DNA of 64,000 nucleotides from Gluconacetobacter sacchari (GCF_014174255.1 NZ_JABEQJ010000015.1:1-64000), one strand, 5' to 3'. Counted from the first letter of the stretch, positions 49,710 through 59,583 are shown. The notes: generated by a model from the letters alone, not told the origin. Translations and numbers: made by a program.

Positions 49710-49741
49710 AGGCGGGGGTTGTCCCCGTCTGTTTTCGTTTT
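49710..49741 (+). terminator. intrinsic terminator after ftsH
   Basis: A stem AGGCGGGG/CCCCGTCT (one G-U pair) is followed by GTTTTCGTTTT, 30 bases past the ftsH stop. Confidence 0.7.
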
Positions 49742-49774
49742 GGGGCCATGTCCTGACGTGGGAATGGAGGCGTG

Positions 49775-50848
49775 ATGGACGCAGTGCGGCTGCTCGAACC
49801 GGCGGGGCTGGTGTTCGGGCTGGATGCCTATCGGGCGGTGGATGCGGGTCTGGCCCATTGGCTGGCCGGTGGGCCGGCGGCCTTCACCCTGGCGCGGCTG
49901 ATCGAGAGGGGTGATGCCCGGCTGGTCCATGCGGCGGATGTGCCGGGTGACTGGCTGGAAGTGCTGGCGCGTGTGGCGGCGCCTCTGCCGCTGGCGGATT
50001 TGCCGGCCGGGCCGCAGATCATGGGCATCCTGAACGTCACCCCCGACAGTTTCAGCGACGGGGGACGGCATTTCGGGGCCGAGGCGGCGATCCGCGCCGG
50101 TATCGCGATGATTACGGCGGGGGCTGGGGTGCTGGATATCGGTGGCGAGAGCACGCGCCCAGGGTCGGCGGCGATCACGCCGGAGGCGGAATGGGCGCGG
50201 ATCGCCCCCGTGCTGGCGGAGTTGCGGGTGCAGTCCGATGTCGCGCTGTCGGTCGATACCCGCAACGCGCGGACCATGGCTGCCGCGATCGGGCAGGGGG
50301 CGGCGCTGATCAATGACATTTCGGCGCTGCTGCATGATCCGTACGCGCTGGCGGTGGTGGCCGATGCCGGGTGCCCCGTCGTGCTGATGCATATGCGCGG
50401 CACTCCGCAGACCATGCAGCAATTCGCCGCCTATGACGACGTGGCCGTCGATGTGACGCGGGAATTGGCCGCGCGGATTGGGGAAGCCGTGGCGAACGGC
50501 ATCGCGCGCGAGCGGATTATCGTCGACCCGGGAATCGGGTTTGCCAAGAACGCGGCGCAGAATATCGAGATGATGCGTCGCCTGCCGATCCTGGCCAACC
50601 TGGGGTGCCGGGTGTTGCTGGGCACGTCGCGCAAGCGGGTGCTGGGGGAAATAGCGGGCGTGCCGGTGGCGTCGGACCGCGATCCGGCCACCCTCGTCAG
50701 CAGCCTGCCGGGGTTGGAACTCGGCAATACCATCCTGCGTGTACATAATGTTCCGGCCATGGTGCAGGCATTGCGGGTCTGGCAGGGATTGTGGACCTGC
50801 GATAAGCCGGTCGGGCACGAGGCGCGGCGCGCGGAAAACCGAGGATAG
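49775..50848 (+). CDS. folP: dihydropteroate synthase
   Basis: A 357-residue enzyme that joins p-aminobenzoate to dihydropterin pyrophosphate. Marks: [66 protein letters not shown] and [13 protein letters not shown], all in order. The first 80 residues are an N-terminal extension common in alphaproteobacteria. The ATG at 49775 is set by GGAGG five bases upstream. It runs into glmM with a 7-base gap. Confidence 0.97.
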   Translation: MDAVRLLEPAGLVFGLDAYRAVDAGLAHWLAGGPAAFTLARLIERGDARLVHAADVPGDWLEVLARVAAPLPLADLPAGPQIMGILNVTPDSFSDGGRHFGAEAAIRAGIAMITAGAGVLDIGGESTRPGSAAITPEAEWARIAPVLAELRVQSDVALSVDTRNARTMAAAIGQGAALINDISALLHDPYALAVVADAGCPVVLMHMRGTPQTMQQFAAYDDVAVDVTRELAARIGEAVANGIARERIIVDPGIGFAKNAAQNIEMMRRLPILANLGCRVLLGTSRKRVLGEIAGVPVASDRDPATLVSSLPGLELGNTILRVHNVPAMVQALRVWQGLWTCDKPVGHEARRAENRG

Positions 50849-50855
50849 CCGGGAA

Positions 50856-52214
50856 ATGACCAAGACCAGAAAACTGTTCGGCACCGACGGTATCCGCGGC
50901 ATGGCCAACCAGGACCCGATGACGGTGGAAATCGCCCAGAAGCTGGGGCAGGCCGCCGGGTTGCGTTTCATGCGCGGGACGCATCGGCACAGGGTGCTGC
51001 TGGGCAAGGATACGCGGCTGTCGGGCTATATGATCGAATGCGCGCTGGTTTCCGGTTTTCTGTCGGCCGGGATGGACGTGACGCTGGCCGGGCCGATGCC
51101 GACACCGGCGATCGCGATGCTGACGCGTTCACTGCGGGCCGATCTCGGCGTCATGATCTCGGCCTCGCATAATCCGTTCGGTGATAACGGCATCAAGCTG
51201 TTCGGGCCGGACGGATTCAAGCTGTCCGACGACACCGAGGCCGAGATCGAGACGCTGATGCGCGCCGACCTGGCGGACCGTCTGGCGACGCCCGAACGGA
51301 TCGGCCGCGCGTCGCGCCTGAACGACGCGGCCGGACGGTATATCGAGAATGCCAAGGCCTCGTTCCCGCGCGGGCGACGGCTGGACGGGCTGCGGATCGT
51401 CATCGACTGCGCCAATGGTGCCGCCTATCGGGTCGCGCCTACCGCGTTGTGGGAGCTGGGGGCCGAGGTGATCCGGATCGGGTGTGAGCCGAACGGGGTC
51501 AATATCAACGAGAATTGCGGTTCGACCCGTCCCGAGGCGCTGTGCGCGGCGGTGGTGGCGCAGGAAGCCGATATCGGCATCGCGCTGGATGGAGACGCCG
51601 ACCGGCTGCTGATCGCCGATGAACAGGGGCGGTTGATCGATGGTGACCAGATCCTGGCGCTGATCGCCCGGTCGTGGAGCCGTCAGGGACGCTTGAGTTC
51701 GCAACAGGTCGTGGCGACGGTGATGTCGAACATGGGGCTGGCGCGTTGTCTGGACGGGCTGGGGCTGGAACTGGTGCGGACGGCGGTGGGAGACCGCTAT
51801 GTCGTCGAGCGCATGCGCGAACTGGGCGCCAATCTGGGGGGCGAGCAGTCGGGCCACATGGTACTGTCCGATTTCGCGACCACGGGCGACGGCCTGGTCG
51901 CGGCCTTGCAGGTCCTGGCGGTGCTGGTCGAGGAAGGCCGACCGGCCAGCGAGGTCTGCCGCGTGTTCACGCCCTTTCCGCAAGTGCTGCGCAATGTCCG
52001 TTTCGCCGGCAAGAGCCCGCTGCATGCGCCGGCGGTGCAGGAGGCGCGCCGCCAGGCCGAGGCCGAACTGGGGATGGCGGGACGGCTGCTGCTGCGCGAG
52101 AGCGGGACGGAGCCGCTGGTCCGGGTGATGGCCGAAGCCGAGGATCCGGCGCTGGTGGAACGGGTGGTCGCCGGGATGTGCGCGGTGATCGGTTCCGCGC
52201 AGGCAGCGGCGTAG
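50856..52214 (+). CDS. glmM: phosphoglucosamine mutase
   Basis: A 452-residue enzyme interconverting glucosamine-6-phosphate and glucosamine-1-phosphate for cell-wall precursor UDP-GlcNAc. Marks: [13 protein letters not shown], the phosphoserine loop [17 protein letters not shown], the metal loop [12 protein letters not shown], and the sugar-binding [19 protein letters not shown] plus the C-terminal [15 protein letters not shown]. Length is standard. The folP-glmM order is common. Confidence 0.98.
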   Translation: MTKTRKLFGTDGIRGMANQDPMTVEIAQKLGQAAGLRFMRGTHRHRVLLGKDTRLSGYMIECALVSGFLSAGMDVTLAGPMPTPAIAMLTRSLRADLGVMISASHNPFGDNGIKLFGPDGFKLSDDTEAEIETLMRADLADRLATPERIGRASRLNDAAGRYIENAKASFPRGRRLDGLRIVIDCANGAAYRVAPTALWELGAEVIRIGCEPNGVNINENCGSTRPEALCAAVVAQEADIGIALDGDADRLLIADEQGRLIDGDQILALIARSWSRQGRLSSQQVVATVMSNMGLARCLDGLGLELVRTAVGDRYVVERMRELGANLGGEQSGHMVLSDFATTGDGLVAALQVLAVLVEEGRPASEVCRVFTPFPQVLRNVRFAGKSPLHAPAVQEARRQAEAELGMAGRLLLRESGTEPLVRVMAEAEDPALVERVVAGMCAVIGSAQAAA

Positions 52215-52234
52215 GGGCGCCCGCCTTGGTCGCC

Positions 52235-53047
52235 ATGAAAGGCCGCGTGCTGGTCGTCGCCGGCAGCGATTCCGGTGGCGGAGCGGGAATCCAGGCCGAT
52301 ATCAAGGCGGTGACGGCGCTGGGCGGATTCGCCATGACGGCGGTATCGGCCCTGACCGTGCAGAATACCCTGGGCGTGAGCGCAATCCTGCCGGTGCCGG
52401 CCGACATGGTGACGGCGCAGATGCGCTGCGTGCTGGACGATATCGGTGTGGATGCGTTCAAGAGCGGCATGCTGGACCGGAGCGAGGTCATCGTTGCCGT
52501 GGCGGATGAGATCCGCGCCTATCCGGACGTGCCGTACGTGCTGGATCCGGTGATGGTGGCGAAGGGCGGGTCGAGCCTGCTGCGGGATGATGCGGTCGAG
52601 ACGTTGATGCGGAACCTGGTGCCGCTGGCGAGCCTGCTGACGCCCAATCTGCCGGAGGCGGAGGTGCTGGCCGGTCATCCGATCCGCACGGTGGACGATA
52701 TGTGCCGGGCGGCGGAGGCATTGCGGCGCGCGGGTGCGCGGGCAGTGCTGGTGAAGGGGGGGCATCTGGAGGGCGACACCCTGACGGACGTGTTGTGCGA
52801 TTCGACGGGTATCGCGTTGTTTTCGGATACCAGGCTGCCGACCCGGCACACGCATGGAACCGGCTGCACGCTGGCCAGCGCGATCGCCGTCGGCCTGGCA
52901 CAGGGTCTTGGCCTGCGTGTGGCCGTGGAGCGGGCGCGGCGCTACCTGCGGGCCGCGATCGCGGAGGCACCCGGCTATGGAGCCGGCGCGGGCCCGCTGA
53001 ACCATGCGGTGACGGTCGATTCGGCCTGGGGCGCCATCGTCGTCTGA
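52235..53047 (+). CDS. thiD: hydroxymethylpyrimidine/phosphomethylpyrimidine kinase
   Basis: A 270-residue ribokinase-like kinase that makes HMP-pyrophosphate for thiamine. Marks: VAGSDSGGGAGIQADIKAVT, FAMTAVSALTVQNTLGV, VLDPVMVAKGGSSLL, LLTPNLPEAEVL, and the anion-hole HTHGTGCTLASAIA. It follows glmM by 20 bases and is the last gene of that run. It is 21 kb away from thiM. Confidence 0.97.
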   Translation: MKGRVLVVAGSDSGGGAGIQADIKAVTALGGFAMTAVSALTVQNTLGVSAILPVPADMVTAQMRCVLDDIGVDAFKSGMLDRSEVIVAVADEIRAYPDVPYVLDPVMVAKGGSSLLRDDAVETLMRNLVPLASLLTPNLPEAEVLAGHPIRTVDDMCRAAEALRRAGARAVLVKGGHLEGDTLTDVLCDSTGIALFSDTRLPTRHTHGTGCTLASAIAVGLAQGLGLRVAVERARRYLRAAIAEAPGYGAGAGPLNHAVTVDSAWGAIVV

Positions 53048-53181
53048 CGAGAGAAGCCACATATAACATATTCGTGATCATCTGGGTTTGACGGACGGCT
53101 CTGCCGTAAAAAGATTGTTTATATCTCGTTATACACCTATAGGTAGTATCCGTAGTCATAAACAATCAATGGTTGATTAAC

Positions 53182-53922
53182 ATGCGTGTCTTGCTCGTCG
53201 AAGGGGATGGGAGTGCGGCTCGCGGTACTTCCAACACATTGCGCTCCATTGGCTATCTGTTCGATCATGCCCTGACGGGGCATGAAGCGGTCGAGATGCT
53301 TCGCCGCTACGATTACGATCTGGCATTACTCGAAATGTCTTTACCGGATATTGACGGCTATGAAGTCCTGCGCACGGTACGAGCCGCGCGGCTGCATACG
53401 CCCATCGTCGCCATGTCCAGCATGGGAGGGGCGCATGCCAAGGTGAGGGCCTTTTCCGCCGGGGCGGACGATTACATCACCCGGCCCTACGACACGCCGG
53501 AACTGGCCGCCCGGATCCAGGCCATCGTCCGGCGCTCGAAAGGATACAGCCAGCCGGTTCTACAGGCCGGGCTGGTCAGGCTGTCGCTGGACAGCCGTGA
53601 GGTGACGGTGAAGGATCGGCTGGTCCATCTGACCGGCAAGGAATACATGATCCTGGAACTGCTCATGCTCCGCAGGGGAACGGTTCTGAGCAAGTTTGCG
53701 TTCCTCGACCATCTCTATGGCGGGATGGATGAGCCGGAAATGAAGATCATCGACGTCTTCATCTGCAAACTGCGCAAGAAATTGCAGCAGGCCGGCGCGA
53801 AGGACGTCATTACCACCGTATGGGGCCAGGGTTATATGATGAGGGAGGACGCGGAGGAGGGGGTGCCGTTTTCCGTCCCGACGCGATCATCGGATGACCT
53901 GCCGACCCTTGCGGTCATCTGA
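53182..53922 (+). CDS. CtrA-like response regulator with Glu at the phospho-acceptor position
   Basis: A 246-residue OmpR/CtrA-type regulator. The receiver begins MRVLLVEGDGSAARG. The position equal to Asp51 of Caulobacter CtrA is Glu51 (LALLEMSLPDIDGYEVL), the acidic pocket reads E7-G8-D9 instead of E-D-D, and the conserved Lys is Arg101 (ITRPYD). The DNA-binding half is strongly CtrA-like: RIQAIVRRSKGYSQ, HLTGKEYMILELLMLRRGT, LYGGMDEPEMKIIDVFICKL, RKKLQQAGAKD and VWGQGYMMR. It probably binds CtrA-type sites without needing phosphorylation. The AT-richer 130 bases upstream likely hold its promoter; no kinase gene is adjacent. Confidence 0.88.
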   Translation: MRVLLVEGDGSAARGTSNTLRSIGYLFDHALTGHEAVEMLRRYDYDLALLEMSLPDIDGYEVLRTVRAARLHTPIVAMSSMGGAHAKVRAFSAGADDYITRPYDTPELAARIQAIVRRSKGYSQPVLQAGLVRLSLDSREVTVKDRLVHLTGKEYMILELLMLRRGTVLSKFAFLDHLYGGMDEPEMKIIDVFICKLRKKLQQAGAKDVITTVWGQGYMMREDAEEGVPFSVPTRSSDDLPTLAVI

Positions 53923-53943
53923 CCGGCCGGATCCTAGCCGCGC

Positions 53944-53970
53944 AAAAAAAGCAGGGCCCGAAGACCCTGC
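53944..53970 (-). terminator. intrinsic terminator of the Hsp70-like gene
   Basis: On the minus strand GCAGGGTC-TTCG-GGCCCTGC forms an 8-bp stem with a stable TTCG loop and is followed by seven T. It lies 125 bases past the stop of the Hsp70-like gene. Confidence 0.88.
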
Positions 53971-54094
53971 GAGGTAGCGTGATGATTCAATAATGCGATG
54001 CCCCCATCGCCCTTTTGTTATGGCACGGCCAGGGGGCATCGGCCTTGATCTGAATCAAGAGTGGATGAAAAGACCGAAAGGTCTGGAAGGGTTT

Positions 54095-55447
54095 TCAGCG
54101 CGGGCCGGGCACGTCGGACCGGCGTGCCCTTTCCCCCTGCATGAGGGCCAGCCCCTCGGCCACGGAGACGAACTCGCCGCCGCGATCGATCCGATCGGTG
54201 CCGAACCGTGCCGCGAACAGGGCGCGCACTGCCGGGACGAACGAGGTGCCCCCCGTCAGGAAGACCCGGTCGATATCGGCTTCGGCCAGGCCCGCGCGTT
54301 CCAGCGCCGTGTTGACCGCGCCGTCGAACTTTGCCAGGTCGGGAGCGATCCAGTCTTCGAACGCGGCCCGCGTGATCGTGCGTTCGATATGGATATCCTT
54401 GTGGTGGAAGCGCAGGGTCGTGCTGTCCGCTTGCGAGAGTTCGGTCTTGGCGGCGCCGACGGCGCGATACAGGGCCTGGCCCTGCTGGTCGGCGACCAGG
54501 GTGGCCAGCGCATGCAGGCGATCGGGTGCGGAGGCGGTGCGCGCCACGTCGTCGATCGCGCGCAGCGTTGCCGGTGTGCGCATCAGCGACAGGCGGTGCC
54601 AGCGCGCCAGGCTGGCGTACCATTCGATCGGCACCGGCAGCGGTGCGCCGCCCATGATGCGATAGGTGCTGTCGCGCCCCAGTTCTGGCGAGACGACATT
54701 GTCGATGATCCGGTAATCGAACTGATCGCCCGCGATGCCCACGCCCGCATGGCCCAACGGAATGGCCCGGCCGATGGCGGGGTCGAAGCGCAGCACCGAG
54801 AAATCGCTGGTGCCGCCGCCGAAATCGCCAACCAGGATCGTCGCCGGCGCGTCCAGGCGCCGGGCGAAGCGCCAGCCGGCGGCCTCGGGCTCCAGCGCCA
54901 CGGTGATGCTGCCGAAGCCGGCCTCGGCAAAGCCGTCGCGCAGGCGCTGTTCGCCGAAGGCATCGTCCGGTGCCTCGCCGGCGAAGCGCACCGGGCGGCC
55001 GACCGTGGCATCCGTCTCGGTAGGGTCGATTCCGGCCGAGCGTATCAATTCGGCGACGAAGAGGCCGATCAGGTTTTCCAGCGTCAGGCGGCGGCCGAGC
55101 AGGCGGGTCTCGCGGAACGATGTCTGCGCCAGATAGGATTTCATGGACATGATCAGGCGGCTTTCGGCCGGATCGTCCAGATAGGCGTCGATGGCGGCGG
55201 CACCGATGGCGCGATGAACGGCCAGGCGTCCGCGCTGCTCCTCCTGCCACAGGCAGAGCAGGGTGCGGCAGGTCTCGGATTCGGGATGGCCCGCAAAGGC
55301 GAAGCGGACGGTGTGGGTCTCGCCGTTCGGGGTCGCGATGACGACAACGCTGTTGGTCGTGCCGAAATCGATGCCGACACGGGGACGGGGCGCGGTGGCG
55401 GGAGAGAGCATCGCGGGTAAATAAGGGCTGCGGATTGCGATGTCCAT
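54095..55447 (-). CDS. Hsp70-family chaperone-like protein (YegD type)
   Basis: A 450-residue actin-like ATPase fold without the DnaK substrate-binding domain. Marks: VGIDFGTTNSVVVIATPNG (phosphate 1), ILVGDFGGGTSDFSVLRF (phosphate 2), DRVFLTGGTSFVPAVRALF (adenosine) and ELSQADSTTLRFHH. This matches YegD, a putative chaperone of unknown client. The start at 55447 is an ATG; a second ATG at 55411 (MLSPATAP) would still leave the ATPase complete. It ends 125 bases before a strong terminator. Confidence 0.92.
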   Translation of the reverse strand: MDIAIRSPYLPAMLSPATAPRPRVGIDFGTTNSVVVIATPNGETHTVRFAFAGHPESETCRTLLCLWQEEQRGRLAVHRAIGAAAIDAYLDDPAESRLIMSMKSYLAQTSFRETRLLGRRLTLENLIGLFVAELIRSAGIDPTETDATVGRPVRFAGEAPDDAFGEQRLRDGFAEAGFGSITVALEPEAAGWRFARRLDAPATILVGDFGGGTSDFSVLRFDPAIGRAIPLGHAGVGIAGDQFDYRIIDNVVSPELGRDSTYRIMGGAPLPVPIEWYASLARWHRLSLMRTPATLRAIDDVARTASAPDRLHALATLVADQQGQALYRAVGAAKTELSQADSTTLRFHHKDIHIERTITRAAFEDWIAPDLAKFDGAVNTALERAGLAEADIDRVFLTGGTSFVPAVRALFAARFGTDRIDRGGEFVSVAEGLALMQGERARRSDVPGPR

Positions 55448-55462
55448 CCGCGTCCCGTCGTC

Positions 55463-56698
55463 TTATGCCGCCCGTCGGAAGGTCAGGTTCAGTCGGGTTC
55501 GGCCGGTCAGGGCGTTTGTGCCCTCGGCCAGGGGATGGATGCCGTGGTGGGCCAGACGGGTCGCTCCGCCCCAGACCGCGATGTCGCCATGATCCAGCGG
55601 AATCCGCTGTACCGGGTCGGTTCGGGCAAGGCCTCCCCAGAGGAACCGTGCCGGGAGTCCGAGGGAAACCGAGACGATCGGCTGGCTGAAATCGTGTTCG
55701 TTGCGGTCCTGATGCAGGGTGAGCCGCGTGCCGGGCTCGTAGCGGTTGATCAGGCAGGCGTCGGGCATGAAGTCGGGATAGCCGGCCTCGGCGGCGGCCT
55801 GGCCCGCGAGGCTGGCGAAGGCGGCAGGGATGGCGGGCCATGGCAGGTCGGTCAGCGGATCGCGGGACATGTAGCGATATCCTCGTGAGTCGGACACCCA
55901 GCCCAGCGCGCCGCAATTTGTCATGGCGACGGACATCATCCGTCCGCCGGGCGTGGACATGCGGCGGAAGGGGGCGCTTCTGGCGATGGCCTCGATCAGG
56001 GCGACCAGTTCGGTGGCCGTGGCGCGGGCGCGCCCGGCCAGCAGCATGGCGCCCGGACCCAGCACGCGATCGCGCATGCAGGATTGCAGGTCCAGGCCGG
56101 GAAGTGTGGCGGTAGCGGGTGGGGGACGCGGCATGTCCGGGTCTTTCGGATTCAGGGCCTGTCGGGGGGGGGTGCGGTCGCCGCTGCCCAGCGCGCGTTG
56201 CAGGAGTACGACATCCAGCCAGCGCCCGTGTTTGTAGCCGACCGACTGCAATGTGCCGACCGTGCGGAAGCCATGGCGTTGGTGGAGGCGGATGGATGGG
56301 GTGTTCGCGCTGTCGCCGACCAGCGCCATCATCTGCCGGTAGCCCCGTGCTGTGCATTCCGCGATCAATGCGCCCAGCAGCGCCGTGCCGACCCCGCGTC
56401 CGGCGGCTTCGGGGGCCAGATAGATCGAATCTTCCACCGTATCGCGATAGGCGACCCGTGGGTGGTAGGGGCCGGCATAGGCGTAGCCGATCAGCGCGCC
56501 GTCCTGCTCGGCCACCAGATAGGGGTAGTCCCTGGCCCTCAGGGCGTCCATGCGCCGCGTCATGTCCTCGGTGGAGGGCGGGTCGATTTCGAACGAGGCG
56601 CACCCATGCAGCACATGATGGGCGTAGATCGCCGTGATGGCGGGCAGGTCCGTGGTATGTGCGGCGCGGATTGTGGCGATTGGCGAGGCGGGAGGCAT
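55463..56698 (-). CDS. GNAT acetyltransferase fused in frame to AlkB-like 2OG dioxygenase
   Basis: A 411-residue two-domain ORF. Residues 1-170 are a GNAT enzyme of the phosphinothricin/MnaT type (ATIRAAHTTDLPAITAIYAH, APEAAGRGVGTALLGALIAE, ALVGDSANTPSIRLHQRHGF). Residues about 189-411 are a complete AlkB: CLINRYEPGTRLTLHQDRNE (H-x-D), VSVSLGLPARFLWGG and LAHHGIHPLAEG with RTRLNLTFRR. AlkB repairs alkylated DNA bases. An ATG at 56134 (MPRPPPATATLPG) would start a normal-length AlkB on its own, and a run of nine C lies between the domains, so a frame change by one base would split the protein. Confidence 0.85.
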   Translation of the reverse strand: MPPASPIATIRAAHTTDLPAITAIYAHHVLHGCASFEIDPPSTEDMTRRMDALRARDYPYLVAEQDGALIGYAYAGPYHPRVAYRDTVEDSIYLAPEAAGRGVGTALLGALIAECTARGYRQMMALVGDSANTPSIRLHQRHGFRTVGTLQSVGYKHGRWLDVVLLQRALGSGDRTPPRQALNPKDPDMPRPPPATATLPGLDLQSCMRDRVLGPGAMLLAGRARATATELVALIEAIARSAPFRRMSTPGGRMMSVAMTNCGALGWVSDSRGYRYMSRDPLTDLPWPAIPAAFASLAGQAAAEAGYPDFMPDACLINRYEPGTRLTLHQDRNEHDFSQPIVSVSLGLPARFLWGGLARTDPVQRIPLDHGDIAVWGGATRLAHHGIHPLAEGTNALTGRTRLNLTFRRAA

Positions 56699-56754
56699 GA
56701 TGGCTGATCCGGTTGGCCTGGCGGCTTGGATGTGTATGATTCACTCTAGCCAGG

Positions 56755-57345
56755 ATGGAGGACACGGACGAAATGTGCGGCGGCATGGCTCCGATGTCGA
56801 TGGCGACTTTGTCCGTGCGTCCGGTCGCGCAAGGTGATGCGGAGGCGCTGGTTCGTGCCAACCTGGACAGTCGTGCCTATCATGCGCCGTGGGCCCGGCC
56901 GTTTACCGATCAGGACGGTTTCGAACGCTGGCTCGCGCGGCTTGCAACCGGGCCGGATGTCGGGCTGGCGGCTTGGTATGGGCCCGATGATCCGGTGGGG
57001 GTGTTTACGTTCAGCCAGATCGTCATGGGGCCGTTTTGCAGTGCGTATCTTGGCTATTACGGGATGAGAGCGCACGCGCGAACGGGCCGGATGACATGTG
57101 CGATGGCGCTGGTGCTGGATTATGGTTTCGATCAACTGGGGCTGCATCGGGTCGAGGTCAATATCCAGCCCGGCAATGCGGCTTCGATCGCGCTGGTCAG
57201 GCGAGCCGGATTCCGGCGGGAAGGGTATTCGCCGCGCTATCTGAAGATCGACGGGGAATGGCGCGACCATGAACGGTGGGCTGTCCTGGCCGAGGAGCGG
57301 CCAGGACAGCGGCGAGAGCCGCGGACGGGATTGTCGTCAGTTTAG
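56755..57345 (+). CDS. GNAT acetyltransferase, RimJ/RimL type
   Basis: A 196-residue acetyltransferase. The N-terminal strand LSVRPVAQGDAEALVRANLD, the acetyl-CoA region GRMTCAMALVLDYGFDQLGL, HRVEVNIQPGNAASIALVRR and AGFRREGYSPRYLKIDGEWR are typical of ribosomal-protein/alanine N-acetyltransferases RimJ. An alternative ATG at 56773 has GGAGG before it. The 3' end overlaps the convergent peptidase gene by 9 bases and contains an 11-bp perfect hairpin. Confidence 0.93.
   Translation: MEDTDEMCGGMAPMSMATLSVRPVAQGDAEALVRANLDSRAYHAPWARPFTDQDGFERWLARLATGPDVGLAAWYGPDDPVGVFTFSQIVMGPFCSAYLGYYGMRAHARTGRMTCAMALVLDYGFDQLGLHRVEVNIQPGNAASIALVRRAGFRREGYSPRYLKIDGEWRDHERWAVLAEERPGQRREPRTGLSSV
57281..57309. 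terminator. hairpin inside the 3' end of the RimJ-like gene
   Basis: CTGTCCTGGCC and its exact complement flank a 7-base loop, inside the last codons of the acetyltransferase gene and 28 bases past the stop of the convergent S9 peptidase gene. It could terminate the peptidase transcript; there is no U-tract. Confidence 0.4.
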
Positions 57346-59583
57346 TGTGGCAGGGGCGGGGGCCTTCAGGGTCGCGGCCAGGAAGGCCTCGCGCGCGTCG
57401 TCGACATGGGCGCGCAGGGTCGGGTCGGTCAGCATGTGGGTGCCGGGCAGCAGCAGCAGATTGTAGGGGCGGCCGGCGGCGATGAAGGCCTGGGTCATCT
57501 TCATCGTGTTTTCGAAATAGACATTGTCGTCGGTCAGCCCATGCATGATCAGCAGCGGACGGGACAGGGATTGCGCGTAGGTGAGGACGTTGCTGGCGCG
57601 GTAGCCGTCGGGGTCGGCCTGCGGCGTGCCCAGGTAGCGTTCGGTATAGGCGGTGTCGTAATCGGCGAAATCGGCCGGCGGGGCGCCCGCGACGCCGGCC
57701 TTGAAGATATCCGGACGGCGGATGGTGGCCATGGCGGTGAAATAGCCGCCGAAGGACCAGCCATGGACGCCGACATGATCGAGATCCAGTTCCCGGTAGC
57801 GTTTGCCGAGGGCGACCAGGCCGTCGATCTGGTCCTGGAGCGGCAAGTCGATCAGATTGTTCTTGATGGCGCGTTCCCAGTCATGGTCACGGCCGGGGGT
57901 GCCGCGCCCGTCCAGGCTGACGACGATGAATCCGTGGTCGGCCATGCATTGGCTTTCCAGATACTGGCGCGGTGCATCCAGGACCTGCTTGTAGCCGGGG
58001 CCGGCATAGACCGACAGCACCACGGGGTAGCGCTGTCCGGGCTTGAAACCGGCCGGTCGGATGATCATGGCGTCCATGTCGCGTGTGCCGGCGCGTGTGT
58101 ATTCGATATGAGGTGTCAGCGTCGGGGTTTCCGCGACGGCGGGTACCGTGGCCAGCACCTGGCCGCTCGCGTCGCGCAGGGTGGTGGTGGCGCTGCCGTC
58201 CGCGCCCGACAGGCTGTCGATGAAGCGGGTGTGGCCGCCATCGGCGAAAGTTGCGGCATGCAGGCCGGGTTCGGGCGTCAGCAGGACCGGAGCGCCGCCA
58301 TGCAGGGACAGGCGGTAGATCGCGGTGCGGGTGCGTTCGGGATTGGCGGTGATCGTCACCGTGCCGGCCCCGGGATCGACATCGTCCAGCGAGACGAAGG
58401 GCAGGCCGGGCGGGGTGATCGCGCGGTTCAGCGTGCCGTCGGCATGGTGGAGTTCCAGTTGCCAGTGGCCGTTGCGTTCGGCCGCCCAGAGGAAGCCGCT
58501 GCCGTCCGGCAGCCAGCGGGGGAGGGAGCGACCGCGCCCGTCGCCGGAGGGGCTGATATTGATCCAGGCGGGATCGTGTTCGCTCAGCAGGGTCGTGGTC
58601 CGCCCGGTGGCGGGGTCGACGCTCAGAAGCCGTTCCTCGGTCTGGGCGCGGTTGAGCACGACCAGCGTCAGGGGGCCTTGTCCCTTCGGCCAGACGGCGC
58701 GGGCCAGATAGGGAAACGCCGTGCTGTCCCACCCGACCCAGCGGGTGGGGCCGCCGTCGCGCGCGACCAGCCCCAGCCGGATACGTGCGTTTGCGGTGCC
58801 CGCGCGGGGATAGCGGAATTCGACCGGTTGCGCGGCTGGGTGCTGGGGATCGGCGATGTAGTGTTTCTCGACGCCCGACATGTCGGCTTCTTCGTAGAGA
58901 ATCGTCTGTCCGTCGGGCGACCACCACAGGCCATCCGGCCGGGCCAGTTCCTCGGCGGCGGCGAATTCGGCCAGGCCGTGGGTCAGGGTTTCGGTGCCGC
59001 CATGGGTCAGGCGCCTGGTCTGGCCGGTGGCCAATGTCACGACTTGGATGTCATTGTCCCGCACCGCCGCGACGTGGGTGCCGTCCGGAGAGAGGCGGGG
59101 GGCGATCCAGCCGTGGCCGGGCACGTCGGAGAGCTTGCCGGTGGTGACGCCGACCTGCATCAGCCGGTCGCCCTGGCTGACCAGCGCGGTCTGGCCGTTA
59201 TCCGACAGGGCGAAATCCGTGATGCCGGTCATCGACATGCGTGCGCGTTCGCGTCGGGCCTTTTCCTCGACCGACAGGGAGTCGGTGCCGGTCGGGCGGG
59301 CGAGTTCTGTCTGGGTGCCGGTTGCGGGATCGAGGCGCCAGAGATGGAGGGTGGTGTCGCGCGGGTTGCTGCGCAGGAACAGCACCGCGCGGCCATCCGG
59401 CGTGGGTTGCGCGTGGCGGGGCAGACCCAGAGTGAAATTCCGCGTGGCGGCGAGGTCGGCGTAACATTGGCCGCCGGCGGTCGGGGCGGCATATGCCGCC
59501 GCTGTCGGCAGCACGCCGGGGAGGGACAGGACCAGGCGCCGCATAAGGCGGCGGAACCGGTGGCCGGGGGAAGGTGGGAGCAT
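57337..59583 (-). CDS. S9 family peptidase (dipeptidyl-peptidase IV-like), exported
   Basis: A 748-residue serine peptidase with a signal peptide (RRLVLSLPGVLPTAAAYA). An N-terminal beta-propeller region (FALSDNGQTALVSQG, PRLSPDGTHVAAVRD, DGLWWSPDGQTILYEE) carries the DPP-IV-type DFALS and Glu-Glu (EFAAAEELARPDG) features that hold the peptide N-terminus. The catalytic domain has the nucleophile GWSFGGYFTAM, the Asp in HGLTDDNVYFENT and the His in LPGTHMLTD. It likely removes N-terminal dipeptides in the periplasm. Confidence 0.94.
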   Translation of the reverse strand: MLPPSPGHRFRRLMRRLVLSLPGVLPTAAAYAAPTAGGQCYADLAATRNFTLGLPRHAQPTPDGRAVLFLRSNPRDTTLHLWRLDPATGTQTELARPTGTDSLSVEEKARRERARMSMTGITDFALSDNGQTALVSQGDRLMQVGVTTGKLSDVPGHGWIAPRLSPDGTHVAAVRDNDIQVVTLATGQTRRLTHGGTETLTHGLAEFAAAEELARPDGLWWSPDGQTILYEEADMSGVEKHYIADPQHPAAQPVEFRYPRAGTANARIRLGLVARDGGPTRWVGWDSTAFPYLARAVWPKGQGPLTLVVLNRAQTEERLLSVDPATGRTTTLLSEHDPAWINISPSGDGRGRSLPRWLPDGSGFLWAAERNGHWQLELHHADGTLNRAITPPGLPFVSLDDVDPGAGTVTITANPERTRTAIYRLSLHGGAPVLLTPEPGLHAATFADGGHTRFIDSLSGADGSATTTLRDASGQVLATVPAVAETPTLTPHIEYTRAGTRDMDAMIIRPAGFKPGQRYPVVLSVYAGPGYKQVLDAPRQYLESQCMADHGFIVVSLDGRGTPGRDHDWERAIKNNLIDLPLQDQIDGLVALGKRYRELDLDHVGVHGWSFGGYFTAMATIRRPDIFKAGVAGAPPADFADYDTAYTERYLGTPQADPDGYRASNVLTYAQSLSRPLLIMHGLTDDNVYFENTMKMTQAFIAAGRPYNLLLLPGTHMLTDPTLRAHVDDAREAFLAATLKAPAPATLN

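Noticed and set aside
54018-56861. 947-codon minus-strand ORF
   Set aside because: It overlaps the Hsp70-like and GNAT-AlkB genes in another frame and has an Arg/Pro/Gly-rich low-complexity product.
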